A DNA stretch of 64,000 bases from Nocardia puris (lineage in GTDB: Bacteria > Actinomycetota > Actinomycetes > Mycobacteriales > Mycobacteriaceae), in contig NZ_QNRE01000001.1 in assembly GCF_003315035.1 (NCBI RefSeq), positions 1,027,224 through 1,091,223 on the forward strand, in the 5' to 3' direction. The notes under the pieces are model-generated. The model was not told the DNA's origin. It saw only the letters and a list, made by a program, of their open reading frames with translations, and made no database searches. Both the position numbers and the translations under genes were made by a program. Below, piece after piece: positions 48,191 to 56,449 of this stretch. Within the stretch, counting starts at the first letter, position 1; each line of letters opens with the position of its first letter.

Positions 48191-49519
48191 CTACTCCGGC
48201 TTGAAGGCGAACACCTCACCGATGCGCGTCGCCACCACCACGTCACCGTCGGCGCTCACCGATGTGCCGGTGGTGGTGCCGAGGGCGCCCGGCAGGACGT
48301 CGGAGTCGATGGTGGCGCCGGTTTCGGTGTCGAAGGTGATGAGGTTGAGGCCGTCGCCGATCGCGGCGGCGGTGTAGCCGGTCGCGCCCGCCGTCTGCAC
48401 CGGGGTGCCGCGCAGGGCGAGATCCTTGCGCTCCCAGGCCAGTTCGACGCCGTCGCCGGTGTCGCGCAGGGCGTGCAGGTAGCCCTCGTCGCCCGCGGGG
48501 ATGATCAGGCCGTCACCGTCGACGGAGATGCCGCCCTTGGGGGTGAACTCCAGCTGCCGCACCCATTTGGTGCTGCCGTTCGCGGCGTCCACGGCGATCA
48601 GCCGCTTGCTGTTGTCGCCCACGTAGACCGTGGCGCCGTCGGCCGACAGCGTCGGGCTGGTGGCGCTGCCCTCGGTGAGCATGTCGGCGCTCCACTCCTG
48701 CGCGAGCCTGCCGTCGGCGTAACGCAGCGCGACCAGCGAGCCGGTGGGCGAACCCGGCCGCCACACCGTCACGAACACGCGCCCGCTGCCCTGGTCGACG
48801 GCGGAGACGGTGGCGATCGAGCAGCGCGGACCGCCGTCGAGGCAGTCCAGCAGACCGTCCCCCGAGGCGGGGCGGGTCAGGTCCGGGTGCTCGAGGAAGT
48901 CCGGTTCGCCGAGCAGCTGCACGGTGGGCACCGTGCGCCTGCCGGTCTGGCGGTCGAGCACGTCGACCTGACCGGTCTGGGTGATGGTGAGGACGTGGCC
49001 GTCGCCGGTGAACTGCAACGACACCGGCACACCCGCGACCGGTGTGCGCCAGCGCGGCTGGCCGAGGTAGTTGTAGGAGTTCACCGCACCGTCGTCACCG
49101 AAGTACACGTTGGTGAGGCCGTCCACGACCGTCGGCGAGGAAATGGTGTTGGGGCCCAGGCGATCACAGAAGCGTTTGCGTCCGGTCGGCATCTGGAGCG
49201 AGAGGATGGCGCAGCCGCTCGGCGTGCGGGTGGTGAGGAAGAGCTGTCCCTCCGCGCCGATGCTCACCGGTCGCTCGATCGGACCGCCCACGGGCCGAGT
49301 CCAATTCAGCGTCATCTTGCGGGAGCCCTCGACGGGGCTGACACCGCTGTTGCGGCTGTCGTGATGGGCCGCGGGCCAGCCGGTACCGGGGCCGACGGCG
49401 ATGTCGTCGACGTCGGTGCCGCATCCGGCCAGCACGGCGCCGAGGGCGGTCAGCGCCACCGCCGCGCGCACGCCGGTTCGCCGCGGTGTGGATACAGCCC
49501 GCACGCTACGGGTTCGCAC
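48191..49519 (-). CDS. PQQ-like beta-propeller lipoprotein
   Basis: This 442-residue exported protein has basic N-terminal residues, a hydrophobic stretch and the lipobox G-A-V-L-A-G-C (Cys near residue 33). The rest is a seven- or eight-blade propeller with repeated A-x-D-x-x-x-G-x-x-x-W strands, e.g. L-I-A-V-D-A-A-N-G-S-T-K-W-V near residue 310 and V-L-D-R-Q-T-G-R-R near residue 187. PQQ-type blades without redox residues often act as scaffolds in the envelope. It corresponds by position and family to Rv3035 (recalled), but lies on the opposite strand relative to the glucan cluster. It is divergent from the hexapeptide acyltransferase gene. Confidence 0.85.
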   Translation of the reverse strand: MRTRSVRAVSTPRRTGVRAAVALTALGAVLAGCGTDVDDIAVGPGTGWPAAHHDSRNSGVSPVEGSRKMTLNWTRPVGGPIERPVSIGAEGQLFLTTRTPSGCAILSLQMPTGRKRFCDRLGPNTISSPTVVDGLTNVYFGDDGAVNSYNYLGQPRWRTPVAGVPVSLQFTGDGHVLTITQTGQVDVLDRQTGRRTVPTVQLLGEPDFLEHPDLTRPASGDGLLDCLDGGPRCSIATVSAVDQGSGRVFVTVWRPGSPTGSLVALRYADGRLAQEWSADMLTEGSATSPTLSADGATVYVGDNSKRLIAVDAANGSTKWVRQLEFTPKGGISVDGDGLIIPAGDEGYLHALRDTGDGVELAWERKDLALRGTPVQTAGATGYTAAAIGDGLNLITFDTETGATIDSDVLPGALGTTTGTSVSADGDVVVATRIGEVFAFKPE

Positions 49520-49700
49520 CTGCTGTTCTCCCCTCTGTCGATGGCCGCTCGCAAGACTAGCCGGTGCCCGATCCGCCGCGCCCGCGGCACAGCGGGTTCA
49601 CGGCACCCGCGCTCGCGCGCGTTGCGCGCGAAAGTACTCTGTCTACCCAAAGACAGGCCCCCCGGGTCGCCGCCCGGGGAACACGACGGGAGAACGGTTC

Positions 49701-50450
49701 GTGACGAGCATGTGGGGCGCACCGCTGCGCTCGCGGTGGCGGGGTTCGCGCCGCCGGGATCCGCAGCAGGCGCGCTTTCTGACCGTTGCCTCACTGCGGT
49801 GGGTGCTCGCCAACCGCGCGTACACGCCGTGGTACCTGGTCCGCTACTACCGGCTGTTCAAGTTCAAGCTGGCCAACCCGCACATCGTGCTGCGCGGCAT
49901 GGTGTTCCTGGGCCGCAACGTGGAGGTGCACGCGACGCCCGAGCTGGGCCGCATGGAGATCGGCCGCTGGGTGCACATCGGCGACGGCAACGCCATCCGC
50001 TGCCACGAGGGGTCGCTGCGCATCGGCGACAAGGTGGTGTTCGGCAAGGACAACGTCGTCAACACCTACCTCGACATCGAGATCGGCGAATCCACGCTGG
50101 TCGCGGACTGGTGCTACATCTGCGACTTCGACCACCGGATGGACGACATCACGCTGCCGATCAAGGACCAGGGCATCGTCAAGAGCCCGGTGCGCATCGG
50201 CCCCGACACCTGGATCGCGGCGAAGGTGACCGTGCTGCGCGAGACCCGCGTGGGCCGCGGCTGCGTGCTCGGCGCGCACGCGGTGGTCAAGGGCGAGATC
50301 CCGGACTACAGCATCGCGGTCGGCGCGCCCGCGAAGGTCGTGAAGAACCGCAAGGCCACCTGGGAGGCGGGCGCCGAGGCGCGCGCCGCCTACGTCGCGG
50401 CGCTCGAGGACATCGAGCGCAAGAAGAACGGTGTCGCCCGGCAGGCGTAG
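49701..50450 (+). CDS. Hexapeptide-repeat (left-handed beta-helix) acyltransferase
   Basis: This 249-residue acyltransferase has an N-terminal basic/aromatic region (W-Y-L-V-R-Y-Y-R-L-F-K-F-K-L-A near residue 50) followed by left-handed beta-helix turns, e.g. M-E-I-G-R-W-V-H-I-G-D-G and V-G-R-G-C-V-L-G-A-H-A-V-V. The catalytic His candidate is in C-D-F-D-H-R-M-D near residue 143. It is the positional counterpart of Rv3034c (recalled), linked to acylation of methylglucose lipopolysaccharide; the acyl donor is not evident. The GTG at 49701 follows GGGAGA; an ATG at 49710 is the alternative. The DUF1697 gene follows after 11 bp. Confidence 0.85.
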   Translation: MTSMWGAPLRSRWRGSRRRDPQQARFLTVASLRWVLANRAYTPWYLVRYYRLFKFKLANPHIVLRGMVFLGRNVEVHATPELGRMEIGRWVHIGDGNAIRCHEGSLRIGDKVVFGKDNVVNTYLDIEIGESTLVADWCYICDFDHRMDDITLPIKDQGIVKSPVRIGPDTWIAAKVTVLRETRVGRGCVLGAHAVVKGEIPDYSIAVGAPAKVVKNRKATWEAGAEARAAYVAALEDIERKKNGVARQA

Positions 50451-50461
50451 TTTCTCCTCCC

Positions 50462-51010
50462 ATGAACGACTACGCGGCGCTGCTGCGCGGGATCGCGCCG
50501 AGCAACCCGAACATGCGCAACGAGAAACTGCGGGCGGTGTTCGAAGGGCTCGGTTTCACGAACGTGGGCTCGGTGGTGGCCTCGGGCAATATCGTGTTCC
50601 GCGCGCCGGAGACCGACGAGGCCGAGCTCGAGGACCGCATTCAGGAGGCGCTGCACCGCGAACTCGGCATTCCCGGCGGCACCATCCTGCGGAACCTGCC
50701 GGACCTGCGCGCCCTGCTCGACCGCGACCCGTTCGACGGACTCGTCCACCAGCGCACCACCTACCTCACGGTGACGTTCTTCAAGCACCGCATCGAAGCG
50801 CCCGCGCTCTCCGACGACCCGCTGACCCGCGTGATCGGCTACGACGAGGACGCGCGCGCCTTCCTCGCCGTGGTCGACAACAGCACCCCGCGCACACCGG
50901 ATTACATGGCGTGGCTGGACAAGGCGTACGGCAAGGACATCACCACCCGCACCTGGCTCACGGTGCAGCGGATCGTGAAGAAGATGGAGAGCTGGCCGCC
51001 GGCGGCGTAG
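50462..51010 (+). CDS. DUF1697 family protein
   Basis: This 182-residue protein has the DUF1697 pattern: Y-A-A-L-L-R-G-I-A-P-S-N-P-N-M near residue 4, L-R-A-V-F-E-G-L-G-F-T-N-V near residue 25, V-V-A-S-G-N-I-V-F near residue 40, and a C-terminal T-T-R-T-W-L-T-V-Q-R-I-V near residue 160. The family is cytoplasmic and of unknown function. The final 53 bp overlap, tail to tail, the end of the methyltransferase-like gene on the other strand, so one sequence encodes two C-termini. It follows the acyltransferase by 11 bp and is probably cotranscribed. Confidence 0.85.
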   Translation: MNDYAALLRGIAPSNPNMRNEKLRAVFEGLGFTNVGSVVASGNIVFRAPETDEAELEDRIQEALHRELGIPGGTILRNLPDLRALLDRDPFDGLVHQRTTYLTVTFFKHRIEAPALSDDPLTRVIGYDEDARAFLAVVDNSTPRTPDYMAWLDKAYGKDITTRTWLTVQRIVKKMESWPPAA

Positions 51011-52205
51011 TACAGAGGAATGCGGTGCCGGTGCGGCCGATGCGGGTGAGCACGAGCGTGAACGCCCGGGAACCGCGCAGCTTCAGGCGTTTCCGCAGTG
51101 CGTCGGGGTCGACGTCGACGCCGCGGACCAGGATCTCCAAGGTGCCGCAGTCGCGGCGGGCGAGTTCCTGGCGCAGCGTCTTCTCGCGCAGGTCCAGCCG
51201 GTCCTCGACGCGGAAGCCGCGGATGCCCTCGGGGACGTGATCGCCGGTGAGATAGGCGATCTGAGGGTCGAGCTGCCACAGGCCGTGGCGGGCCGCCCAG
51301 TGGCGCACGAGTCCGGCGCGCACGATCGCGCCGTCGGGGTCGATGATCCACTCCCCCGGCGCGCGTTCGGGGATGTCGTCCGGCTCGGCGTCGGTGACCG
51401 TTTCCGGCGGGGTGTGGGAGTGCGGGGGGCGAGAACGCAGCACCGTCGCGCGACGGGTGACGCCCGGATCGGCCAGGCCCTGCGACCACAGGCACGCCTC
51501 GCGCACCGCGCCGTCGAGCGAGACCACCTCCACCTCGCCCGCCCAGTCGAGGCGGTCGAAATCCAGTCCGGGAGCGCACTTCACGGCCAGCTCCCGGCCC
51601 GCGTACGCGTTGAGCAGGTCCGGGAGCGGGGGTTGGAGTCTCGCCGGGTCGTGGGTGCGTTTGCCGTCGGCGCGGCGGGCCGGGTCGGCGATCACGACCG
51701 TGCCCCTACTGACCGGAACCAGGGCGTCGGCACGGGCCAGCACCACGTTCCCGCCGGATTCGACACCGAGGGGGCGCAAGCTCGCGGCGAGGTTGTGCGC
51801 GGCCATGGCCAGGCGCACGTCGTCGAGGTCGCTGCCGAGCACAGCGGGACACACGGCGGCCAGGGCCGTGAGATCGGCGCCGACGGAACAGGTCACGTCG
51901 TGGACGGCGCGTCCCGCCAGTCGCGCCGCGCGATGGCGGGCGACGGCGGTCGGGGTGGCCTGCTGGAGTGCGTCGTCGGTGAACAGCCAGTCCGCCGCGC
52001 CCTCGAGTTTGGCGGCGGCCTTGCGGCGCAGGCGAATCGTCTCCACGAGCGCGGCGGCGCGATCACCGTGCGCGCGACGCATTTGCTCCAGATCGCGCAG
52101 ATGCGTCGCGGGCGTGAGGTCGAGCGCACCCGCCTCGGCCAGGGCGGACCGGCCGGCCGCGCCGCCGAGGAACTCGACATCGGCGCGGCCGAAGCGGTAA
52201 CCCAC
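50958..52205 (-). CDS. Class I methyltransferase with THUMP-like C-terminal domain
   Basis: This 415-residue protein has a Rossmann methyltransferase core in about residues 95-230 (D-V-T-C-S-V-G-A-D-L-T-A-L near residue 104 as motif I, V-L-G-S-D-L-D near residue 120, V-V-I-A-D-P-A-R-R near residue 161). A C-terminal THUMP-like domain (about 320-395) contains V-E-D-R-L-D-L-R-E and I-L-V-R-G-V-D-V-D-P. It corresponds to Rv3037c (recalled); an RNA substrate is possible because of the THUMP-like part. The GTG start abuts the TAG of the upstream methyltransferase gene, so translation is coupled. The last 53 bp overlap the convergent DUF1697 gene. Confidence 0.85.
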   Translation of the reverse strand: MGYRFGRADVEFLGGAAGRSALAEAGALDLTPATHLRDLEQMRRAHGDRAAALVETIRLRRKAAAKLEGAADWLFTDDALQQATPTAVARHRAARLAGRAVHDVTCSVGADLTALAAVCPAVLGSDLDDVRLAMAAHNLAASLRPLGVESGGNVVLARADALVPVSRGTVVIADPARRADGKRTHDPARLQPPLPDLLNAYAGRELAVKCAPGLDFDRLDWAGEVEVVSLDGAVREACLWSQGLADPGVTRRATVLRSRPPHSHTPPETVTDAEPDDIPERAPGEWIIDPDGAIVRAGLVRHWAARHGLWQLDPQIAYLTGDHVPEGIRGFRVEDRLDLREKTLRQELARRDCGTLEILVRGVDVDPDALRKRLKLRGSRAFTLVLTRIGRTGTAFLCTTPPAASSPSSSRSAAP

Positions 52206-53183
52206 CTACTTGGCGGAGGAGCCCGGCTTCACACCGGTGATCATGGCGTTGTAGAAGAGTTCGCGCGGCACCACGCGGCGCATCACGTTCTCGTCCACCC
52301 AGCTCAGGCCGAGCCAGGCGCGGTACATCGCCATGCGGTACTGCCAGGTGAGCTTCTCGGCGGGCACGGCCGCCTCGAAGGTGCGCACCGGCCAGCCCCA
52401 CAGCGCGGCCGCGAACTCCTCGGTGGTGGCCTTCACCTCGACCGCGCCCGCCGAGCGCGCCATGGCCTCGAGATTGCTCGGATCGAAGGTGTGCAGATCC
52501 ACGACCGCCTCCAGCGCCGCGGCGCGGGAGGATTCGTCCAGCTCCTCCTGCGGCCGCCGCCAGCCCGACAGCAGCGGGAGCTTGGTGACGGTGGTGGTGG
52601 CCTTCCAGGTGATGCGGCCGAGCCAGCGGGCGTAGAAGTTGCCCGCGGTGGTGGGCTCGCCGGCGAACACGAAGCGACCGCCGGGCTTGAGCACGCGCAG
52701 GCACTCCTTGAGCGCCAGTTCCACGTCGGGGATGTGGTGCAGCACGGCGTGGCCGACCACCAGGTCGAAGGTGTCGTCCTCGTACGGGATGGTCTCGGCG
52801 TCGGCGACGCGGCCGTCCACGTCGAGGCCGAGGTGTTCGGCGTTGCGCAGCGCGACCTTCACCATGCCGGGCGAGAGGTCGGTGACCGAGCCGGTCTTCG
52901 CGACGCCACCCTGCATCAGGTTGAGCAGGAAGAAGCCGGTGCCGCAGCCCAGTTCGAGGGCGCGCTCGTAGGGCAGGGGCGCGGGGCCGACCGCGGCGTC
53001 GAAGCGGCCGCGGGCGTATTCGATGCAGCGCTCGTCATAGGAGATGGACCACTTGTCGTCGTAGGTCTCCGCCTCCCAGTCGTGGTAGAGCACCTGGGCG
53101 AGCTTCGTATCCTTGAACGCTGCTTCGACCTCGGCCTCGGTGGCGTGCGGGTTCGGCGCGGGGTCGTCGGGACGTACCGTCAT
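52206..53183 (-). CDS. Class I SAM-dependent methyltransferase
   Basis: This 325-residue methyltransferase (ubiE/COQ5-like core) has motif I A-L-E-L-G-C-G-T-G-F-F near residue 76, V-T-D-L-S-P-G-M near residue 99, motif post I D-A-E-T-I-P-Y near residue 126, and V-G-H-A-V-L-H-H-I-P near residue 141, with L-K-P-G-G-R-F near residue 164. The recalled counterpart is Rv3038c. The natural substrate is unknown; the helical C-terminal third could form a lid for a lipid or polyketide. It is the first gene of a coupled two-methyltransferase operon; an AAC-AC-GTT palindrome lies 72 bp upstream. Confidence 0.88.
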   Translation of the reverse strand: MTVRPDDPAPNPHATEAEVEAAFKDTKLAQVLYHDWEAETYDDKWSISYDERCIEYARGRFDAAVGPAPLPYERALELGCGTGFFLLNLMQGGVAKTGSVTDLSPGMVKVALRNAEHLGLDVDGRVADAETIPYEDDTFDLVVGHAVLHHIPDVELALKECLRVLKPGGRFVFAGEPTTAGNFYARWLGRITWKATTTVTKLPLLSGWRRPQEELDESSRAAALEAVVDLHTFDPSNLEAMARSAGAVEVKATTEEFAAALWGWPVRTFEAAVPAEKLTWQYRMAMYRAWLGLSWVDENVMRRVVPRELFYNAMITGVKPGSSAK

Positions 53184-53254
53184 GGTCGCCTAGCCTACAT
53201 AAATGCCCAGATGAGCGGTGCTGTCGGCCCGGCGGTTCCGAGGGGCCGCAAAAC

Positions 53255-53268
53255 GAGAACACGTTCTC
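53255..53268. promoter_or_regulatory. Palindrome upstream of the methyltransferase operon
   Basis: GAGAAC-AC-GTTCTC is a perfect 6-2-6 palindrome. Its AAC-nn-GTT core matches the centre of KstR-type TetR operators (TnnAACnnGTTnnA), but the outer T and A are missing, so it is only a candidate. A second 12-bp palindrome, GACCGATCGGTC, lies at 53300-53311. Confidence 0.5.
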
Positions 53269-53338
53269 ATCAGGGCAATCGCCCGGCGATCATGTTTCCG
53301 ACCGATCGGTCTGCGGGAAACAGTGGCTGGTCGGACGC

Positions 53339-54109
53339 TCAACGCCCGACGAATGCCGCCGAACCCGGGCCGTCGGCGACGTAGGACGCGGTGCCGATGC
53401 GGAGGTCTTCGGTGTCGAACAGGTCCGCCCATTCCTTCCGCGCGCGGTCGTGACCGTGGGGGCCCGCCTCGAAGACGGCTTTGGCGGCGGCGAGGGCGCG
53501 GGACGGGCCGTCCACGAAACGGCGGGCCCACGCCATGGCGGCGGCGTAGACGTCGTCGGGCGGGACGACCTCGTCGACGAGGCCGAGGGACAGGGCCTCG
53601 TCCGGCTCCACGAACCGGCCGGTGTAGACGAGGTCCTTGGCGGCGCCGGGGCCGATCAGGAGGGAGAGGCGGCGGATGCCCGCGAGCGGGATCAAGCCGG
53701 CGCGGATCTGCGGCAGGCCGAGTTTCACGTTGTCGCCGATGATGCGGCGGTCCGCACCCAGGGCGAGTTCGAGGCCGGCGCCGAGGGCGTACCCGCTGAT
53801 GGCGGCGACGGTGGGCTGCGGCACCGCGGCCAGGCAGCCGAGCGCCGCCTGCACGTCTCCGGCCATCGCGGTGGCCTCGGCGGCGCTCAGCGCGGAGAGC
53901 TCGGCGAGATCGTCGCCCGCGGAGAACACGCGCTCGTCGCCGTAGACCACCAGCGCCGCCACGCGCGCATCCCCGGCCACCGCCGCCGCGGCGGCCGCCA
54001 CCTCCCGCGCCACCTGGACGTTGATCAGATTCATCGGCGGTCGGGCGATCCGCACCACGGCGACACCCCGCTCGCCCTCCGGCAGCTCCAGGGTCACGAA
54101 TTCGGCCAT
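53339..54109 (-). CDS. Enoyl-CoA hydratase/isomerase family protein (EchA17-like)
   Basis: This 256-residue crotonase-fold protein has V-R-I-A-R-P-P-M-N-L near residue 20 and an oxyanion strand in R-V-F-S-A-G-D-D-L near residue 60. First catalytic Glu is in G-Y-A-L-G-A-G-L-E-L-A-L-G-A-D near residue 104. At the second catalytic position the sequence reads L-G-L-P-Q-I-R-A-G, so Gln replaces Glu; hydratase activity may be reduced or different. It corresponds by family and order to Rv3039c (echA17, recalled). The ATG at 54109 starts M-A-E-F-V-T-L. The stretch upstream carries a degenerate tandem repeat. Confidence 0.88.
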   Translation of the reverse strand: MAEFVTLELPEGERGVAVVRIARPPMNLINVQVAREVAAAAAAVAGDARVAALVVYGDERVFSAGDDLAELSALSAAEATAMAGDVQAALGCLAAVPQPTVAAISGYALGAGLELALGADRRIIGDNVKLGLPQIRAGLIPLAGIRRLSLLIGPGAAKDLVYTGRFVEPDEALSLGLVDEVVPPDDVYAAAMAWARRFVDGPSRALAAAKAVFEAGPHGHDRARKEWADLFDTEDLRIGTASYVADGPGSAAFVGR

Positions 54110-54198
54110 GGGACGCACGCTACCGCCCTGTGCCGCACCGCCCCGCATCCGCGAGCCGAATCCGGTGCGGCAGTTGGGTCGGACGGGTCGAACTCAGC

Positions 54199-54351
54199 GT
54201 CGTGCGGTCGGGCGCGCACGTGAACAGCGACCGGGTGTCGACCTCGCCGCCATGCCGGTCGGGCGCGCACGAAACGGCGAACGGGCGCGGGGCCCTCGCC
54301 GCCATGCCGGTCGGACATGCACGAACAGCAACCGGGCGCGTGCCGGGCATC
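54199..54351. repeat. Three degenerate tandem copies of a 50-52 bp unit
   Basis: Copies start near 54199, 54249 and 54301. Each has a GCC[AG]TGC-CGGTCGG core, then [GC]GCGCGCACG or its variant CATGCACG, A-rich AACAGC/AACGGC, and ACCGGG. Copies 2 and 3 also share CTCGCC just before the unit. The array occupies about half of the 322-bp gap between the crotonase and NUDIX genes. Confidence 0.75.
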
Positions 54352-54431
54352 CCTGGTGCCCGGCGCGATCCCCCCGCGCGCTCGCCGAGCCGTGCCGCGC
54401 AGTCGAAGATCGGGTGGCCCCGAGATCGGAA

Positions 54432-55268
54432 TCAGCGTGCCGTACCGCGCAACTGCCCCGTGTCGGGCAGGTCGGCGAAGTAGCGGGCGGCGTCGGGGAA
54501 GGAGAGTGGCTTCGCGCCTTCGGAGGCGGCGAACACGGGCATGATCGGGTCGATGACGGGTTCGGCCGCGAGGATCTCCGCGGTGGACGCGTAGGCGGCG
54601 AGCGCGTCGAGCTGCGCCCAGGTGGGCGGAAGCAGGATGTCCTCGCCCGCGCGCCAGCGGCCCAGCTCCTCGGCGGGGGTGTGCCAGCGGACCTCGGCGG
54701 CCTCGGTGGTGGCGCCGTCGGCGAGCTGGCCCTCGGGCAGGACGGCCACGAAGAAGTGGGTGTCGTAGCGGCGGGGTTCCACGACGGGGGTGATCCAGTT
54801 CGCCCACGGCCGCAGCAGATCCGCGCGCAAAACCAGATCCTGCTCGGCCAGGAAAGCTGCGAGCGAAAGTTCTCGGCGCTCGAGCTTGCCGCGCGCCTCG
54901 CGGTAGCGGGTGGTGTCGCCGACGACGGTGTCCGCGGTCGGGCCGGCCAGCAGCACACCGCATTCCTCGAACGTCTCCCGCACGGCGGCGCACACCAGTG
55001 CCTTCGCCCGCGGCTCGGTGGTGTCGAAGCGCCGCGCCCACCACGCGGGTTCCGGCCCGGCCCAGGCGATCTCGGCGGTGCCGTCCGAGGGGTCCACGCC
55101 GCCGCCGGGGAACACGGTCATCCCGGCCGCGAACGCCATCGCGCCCACCCGTCGCTGCAGGAACACCTCGGGCCCGCGCTCGCCGTCGCGCACCAGCATC
55201 ACGGTCGAGGCGTCCTTGGGCGCGGGCGCCTCCGGCTGAGAGCCCGCCGACATCGTTGTCTCACTCAC
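54432..55268 (-). CDS. NUDIX hydrolase family protein
   Basis: This protein of about 278 residues has a split or extended NUDIX domain: V-M-L-V-R-D-G near residue 25, V-F-L-Q-R-R near residue 36, F-P-G-G-G-V-D near residue 54, and the Nudix helix R-E-T-F-E-E-C-G-V-L-L near residue 95 (the R-E-x2-E-E core of G-x5-E-x7-R-E-U-x-E-E-x-G-U). The usual 23-residue box is interrupted by a longer insert between F-P-G-G and R-E, as in the RNU-type mitochondrial and actinobacterial branch. It would cleave a nucleoside diphosphate linked to X. The recalled counterpart is Rv3040c. GTG 55268 or ATG 55253 are both possible starts. Confidence 0.85.
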   Translation of the reverse strand: MSETTMSAGSQPEAPAPKDASTVMLVRDGERGPEVFLQRRVGAMAFAAGMTVFPGGGVDPSDGTAEIAWAGPEPAWWARRFDTTEPRAKALVCAAVRETFEECGVLLAGPTADTVVGDTTRYREARGKLERRELSLAAFLAEQDLVLRADLLRPWANWITPVVEPRRYDTHFFVAVLPEGQLADGATTEAAEVRWHTPAEELGRWRAGEDILLPPTWAQLDALAAYASTAEILAAEPVIDPIMPVFAASEGAKPLSFPDAARYFADLPDTGQLRGTAR

Positions 55269-55326
55269 CCAGCCACCATAACCGGGCCCCTGACGGCCGC
55301 GCGCCGGGTGCGCCGCCCTGTCTCCC

Positions 55327-56160
55327 CTACCGCGAGCGGTGCTTGCCCGCGCGCCGCGAGCGGCGGGCGAAGTAGCGCCCGTCCACCCGGTCGAGGGTGA
55401 TGGACTGGCGGAACGCCTCGCTGAGGTTCTCGGAGGTGAGCACGTCGGAGAGCAGGCCCTGGGCGACGACTTCACCCTCGTTGAGGAGCATGCCGTGGGT
55501 GAAGCCGGGCGGGATCTCCTCCACGTGGTGGGTCACCAGCACCATGGCGGGAGCGTCGGGGTCGGCGGCCAGATCGCCCAGGCGCTCCACCAGTTCCTCG
55601 CGGCCGCCCAGGTCCAGGCCGGCGGCGGGTTCGTCCAGCAGCAGCAGTTCCGGGTCGGTCATCAACGCGCGCGCGATCAGCACCCGCTTGCGCTCCCCCT
55701 CGGACAGGGTGCCGTAGGTGCGGTCGGAAAGGTGTTCGGCGCCCAGGCTTTCCAGCATGTCGACGGCGCGGTCGGTGTCGATGTCGTCGTAGCGTTCGCG
55801 CCAGCGGCCCAGCACGGCGTACCCGGCCGACACCACCAGGTCGCTGACCTTCTCGTCGATCGGCACCCGGCCCGCCACCGCCGCCGACGACAGGCCGATG
55901 CGCGGGCGCAGTTCGGAGACGGCGACTTTGCCGAGCACTTCGCCCAGCAGATGCGCGGTGCCGGAGGTGGGGTGCACCTCCGCGGCGGCCATGCGCAGCA
56001 GCGAGGTCTTGCCCGCCCCGTTGGGGCCGAGCACCACCCAGCGTTCGTCGAGTTCTACTTGCCAGGTGACCGGACCGACGAGGGTGTGTCCCGATCGTCG
56101 GATGGTCACGTCGGTGAAATCAATGAGCAGATCCGGATCCGGTTGCGGCACGCGCTCCAT
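55327..56160 (-). CDS. ABC transporter ATP-binding protein
   Basis: This 277-residue ATPase has Walker A L-G-P-N-G-A-G-K-T-S near residue 44, a signature L-S-E-G-E-R-K-R-V near residue 150 in place of L-S-G-G-Q, Walker B L-L-L-L-D-E-P-A near residue 171, and switch His in V-T-H-H-V-E-E-I near residue 209. No permease gene is adjacent, and the gene order matches Rv3041c (recalled), which also stands without a membrane partner. It may act with a distant permease or in a non-transport role. The ATG at 56160 starts M-E-R-V-P; the coding start overlaps the small membrane protein gene upstream by 41 bp. Confidence 0.9.
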   Translation of the reverse strand: MERVPQPDPDLLIDFTDVTIRRSGHTLVGPVTWQVELDERWVVLGPNGAGKTSLLRMAAAEVHPTSGTAHLLGEVLGKVAVSELRPRIGLSSAAVAGRVPIDEKVSDLVVSAGYAVLGRWRERYDDIDTDRAVDMLESLGAEHLSDRTYGTLSEGERKRVLIARALMTDPELLLLDEPAAGLDLGGREELVERLGDLAADPDAPAMVLVTHHVEEIPPGFTHGMLLNEGEVVAQGLLSDVLTSENLSEAFRQSITLDRVDGRYFARRSRRAGKHRSR

Positions 56161-56341
56161 CTTGGCCCACGGCCGCCGAACTCGCCCGCCCGCCCCATCT
56201 CCGTCGCGAGCGCGCGGCCCGCGACGCCGGGACACCGCGCTCCGGTGGCGCTGCGCCCTTGCGGAACATCCTGGCCACGACGAACGCGACCGGTATCGAG
56301 AGCAGCACCCACGCGGCGAGCACCCACAACAGCGTCGTCAT
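56120..56341 (-). CDS. Small single-helix membrane protein
   Basis: This 73-residue protein has one N-terminal transmembrane helix (T-T-L-L-W-V-L-A-A-W-V-L-L-S-I-P-V-A-F-V-V-A) followed by a basic, Ala/Gly-rich cytoplasmic tail. Small proteins that start with this W-V-L-A-A-W-V-L-L helix are frequent in actinobacteria, but I cannot name a function. The last 41 bp overlap the start of the ABC ATPase gene in another frame, which suggests translational linkage. The ATG at 56341 has GGAGGAC about 5 bp upstream. Confidence 0.6.
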   Translation of the reverse strand: MTTLLWVLAAWVLLSIPVAFVVARMFRKGAAPPERGVPASRAARSRRRWGGRASSAAVGQDGARAATGSGSAH

Positions 56342-56449
56342 GACAGTCCTCCGGTGACCTGGCCTATGTCCGAGTCGGGTACCCGATCCGCCGCTCGCGA
56401 CACGCACGGCGCCGGTGCCGGGTCCCTACCAGTGTCGCAGGTCCGCGAC

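Noticed and set aside
53255..53268. Firm assignment of the palindrome as a KstR cholesterol-regulon site
   Set aside because: The AAC-n2-GTT core fits but the outer T and A of the consensus are absent, and the neighbouring genes are not clearly steroid genes.
54120..54350. Short minus-strand frame with repeated C-P-T-G-M-A-A-R and A-P-D-R-H-G-G-like units
   Set aside because: The repetition reflects the 50-52 bp DNA repeat; units change frame between copies, so a repeat protein is not supported.
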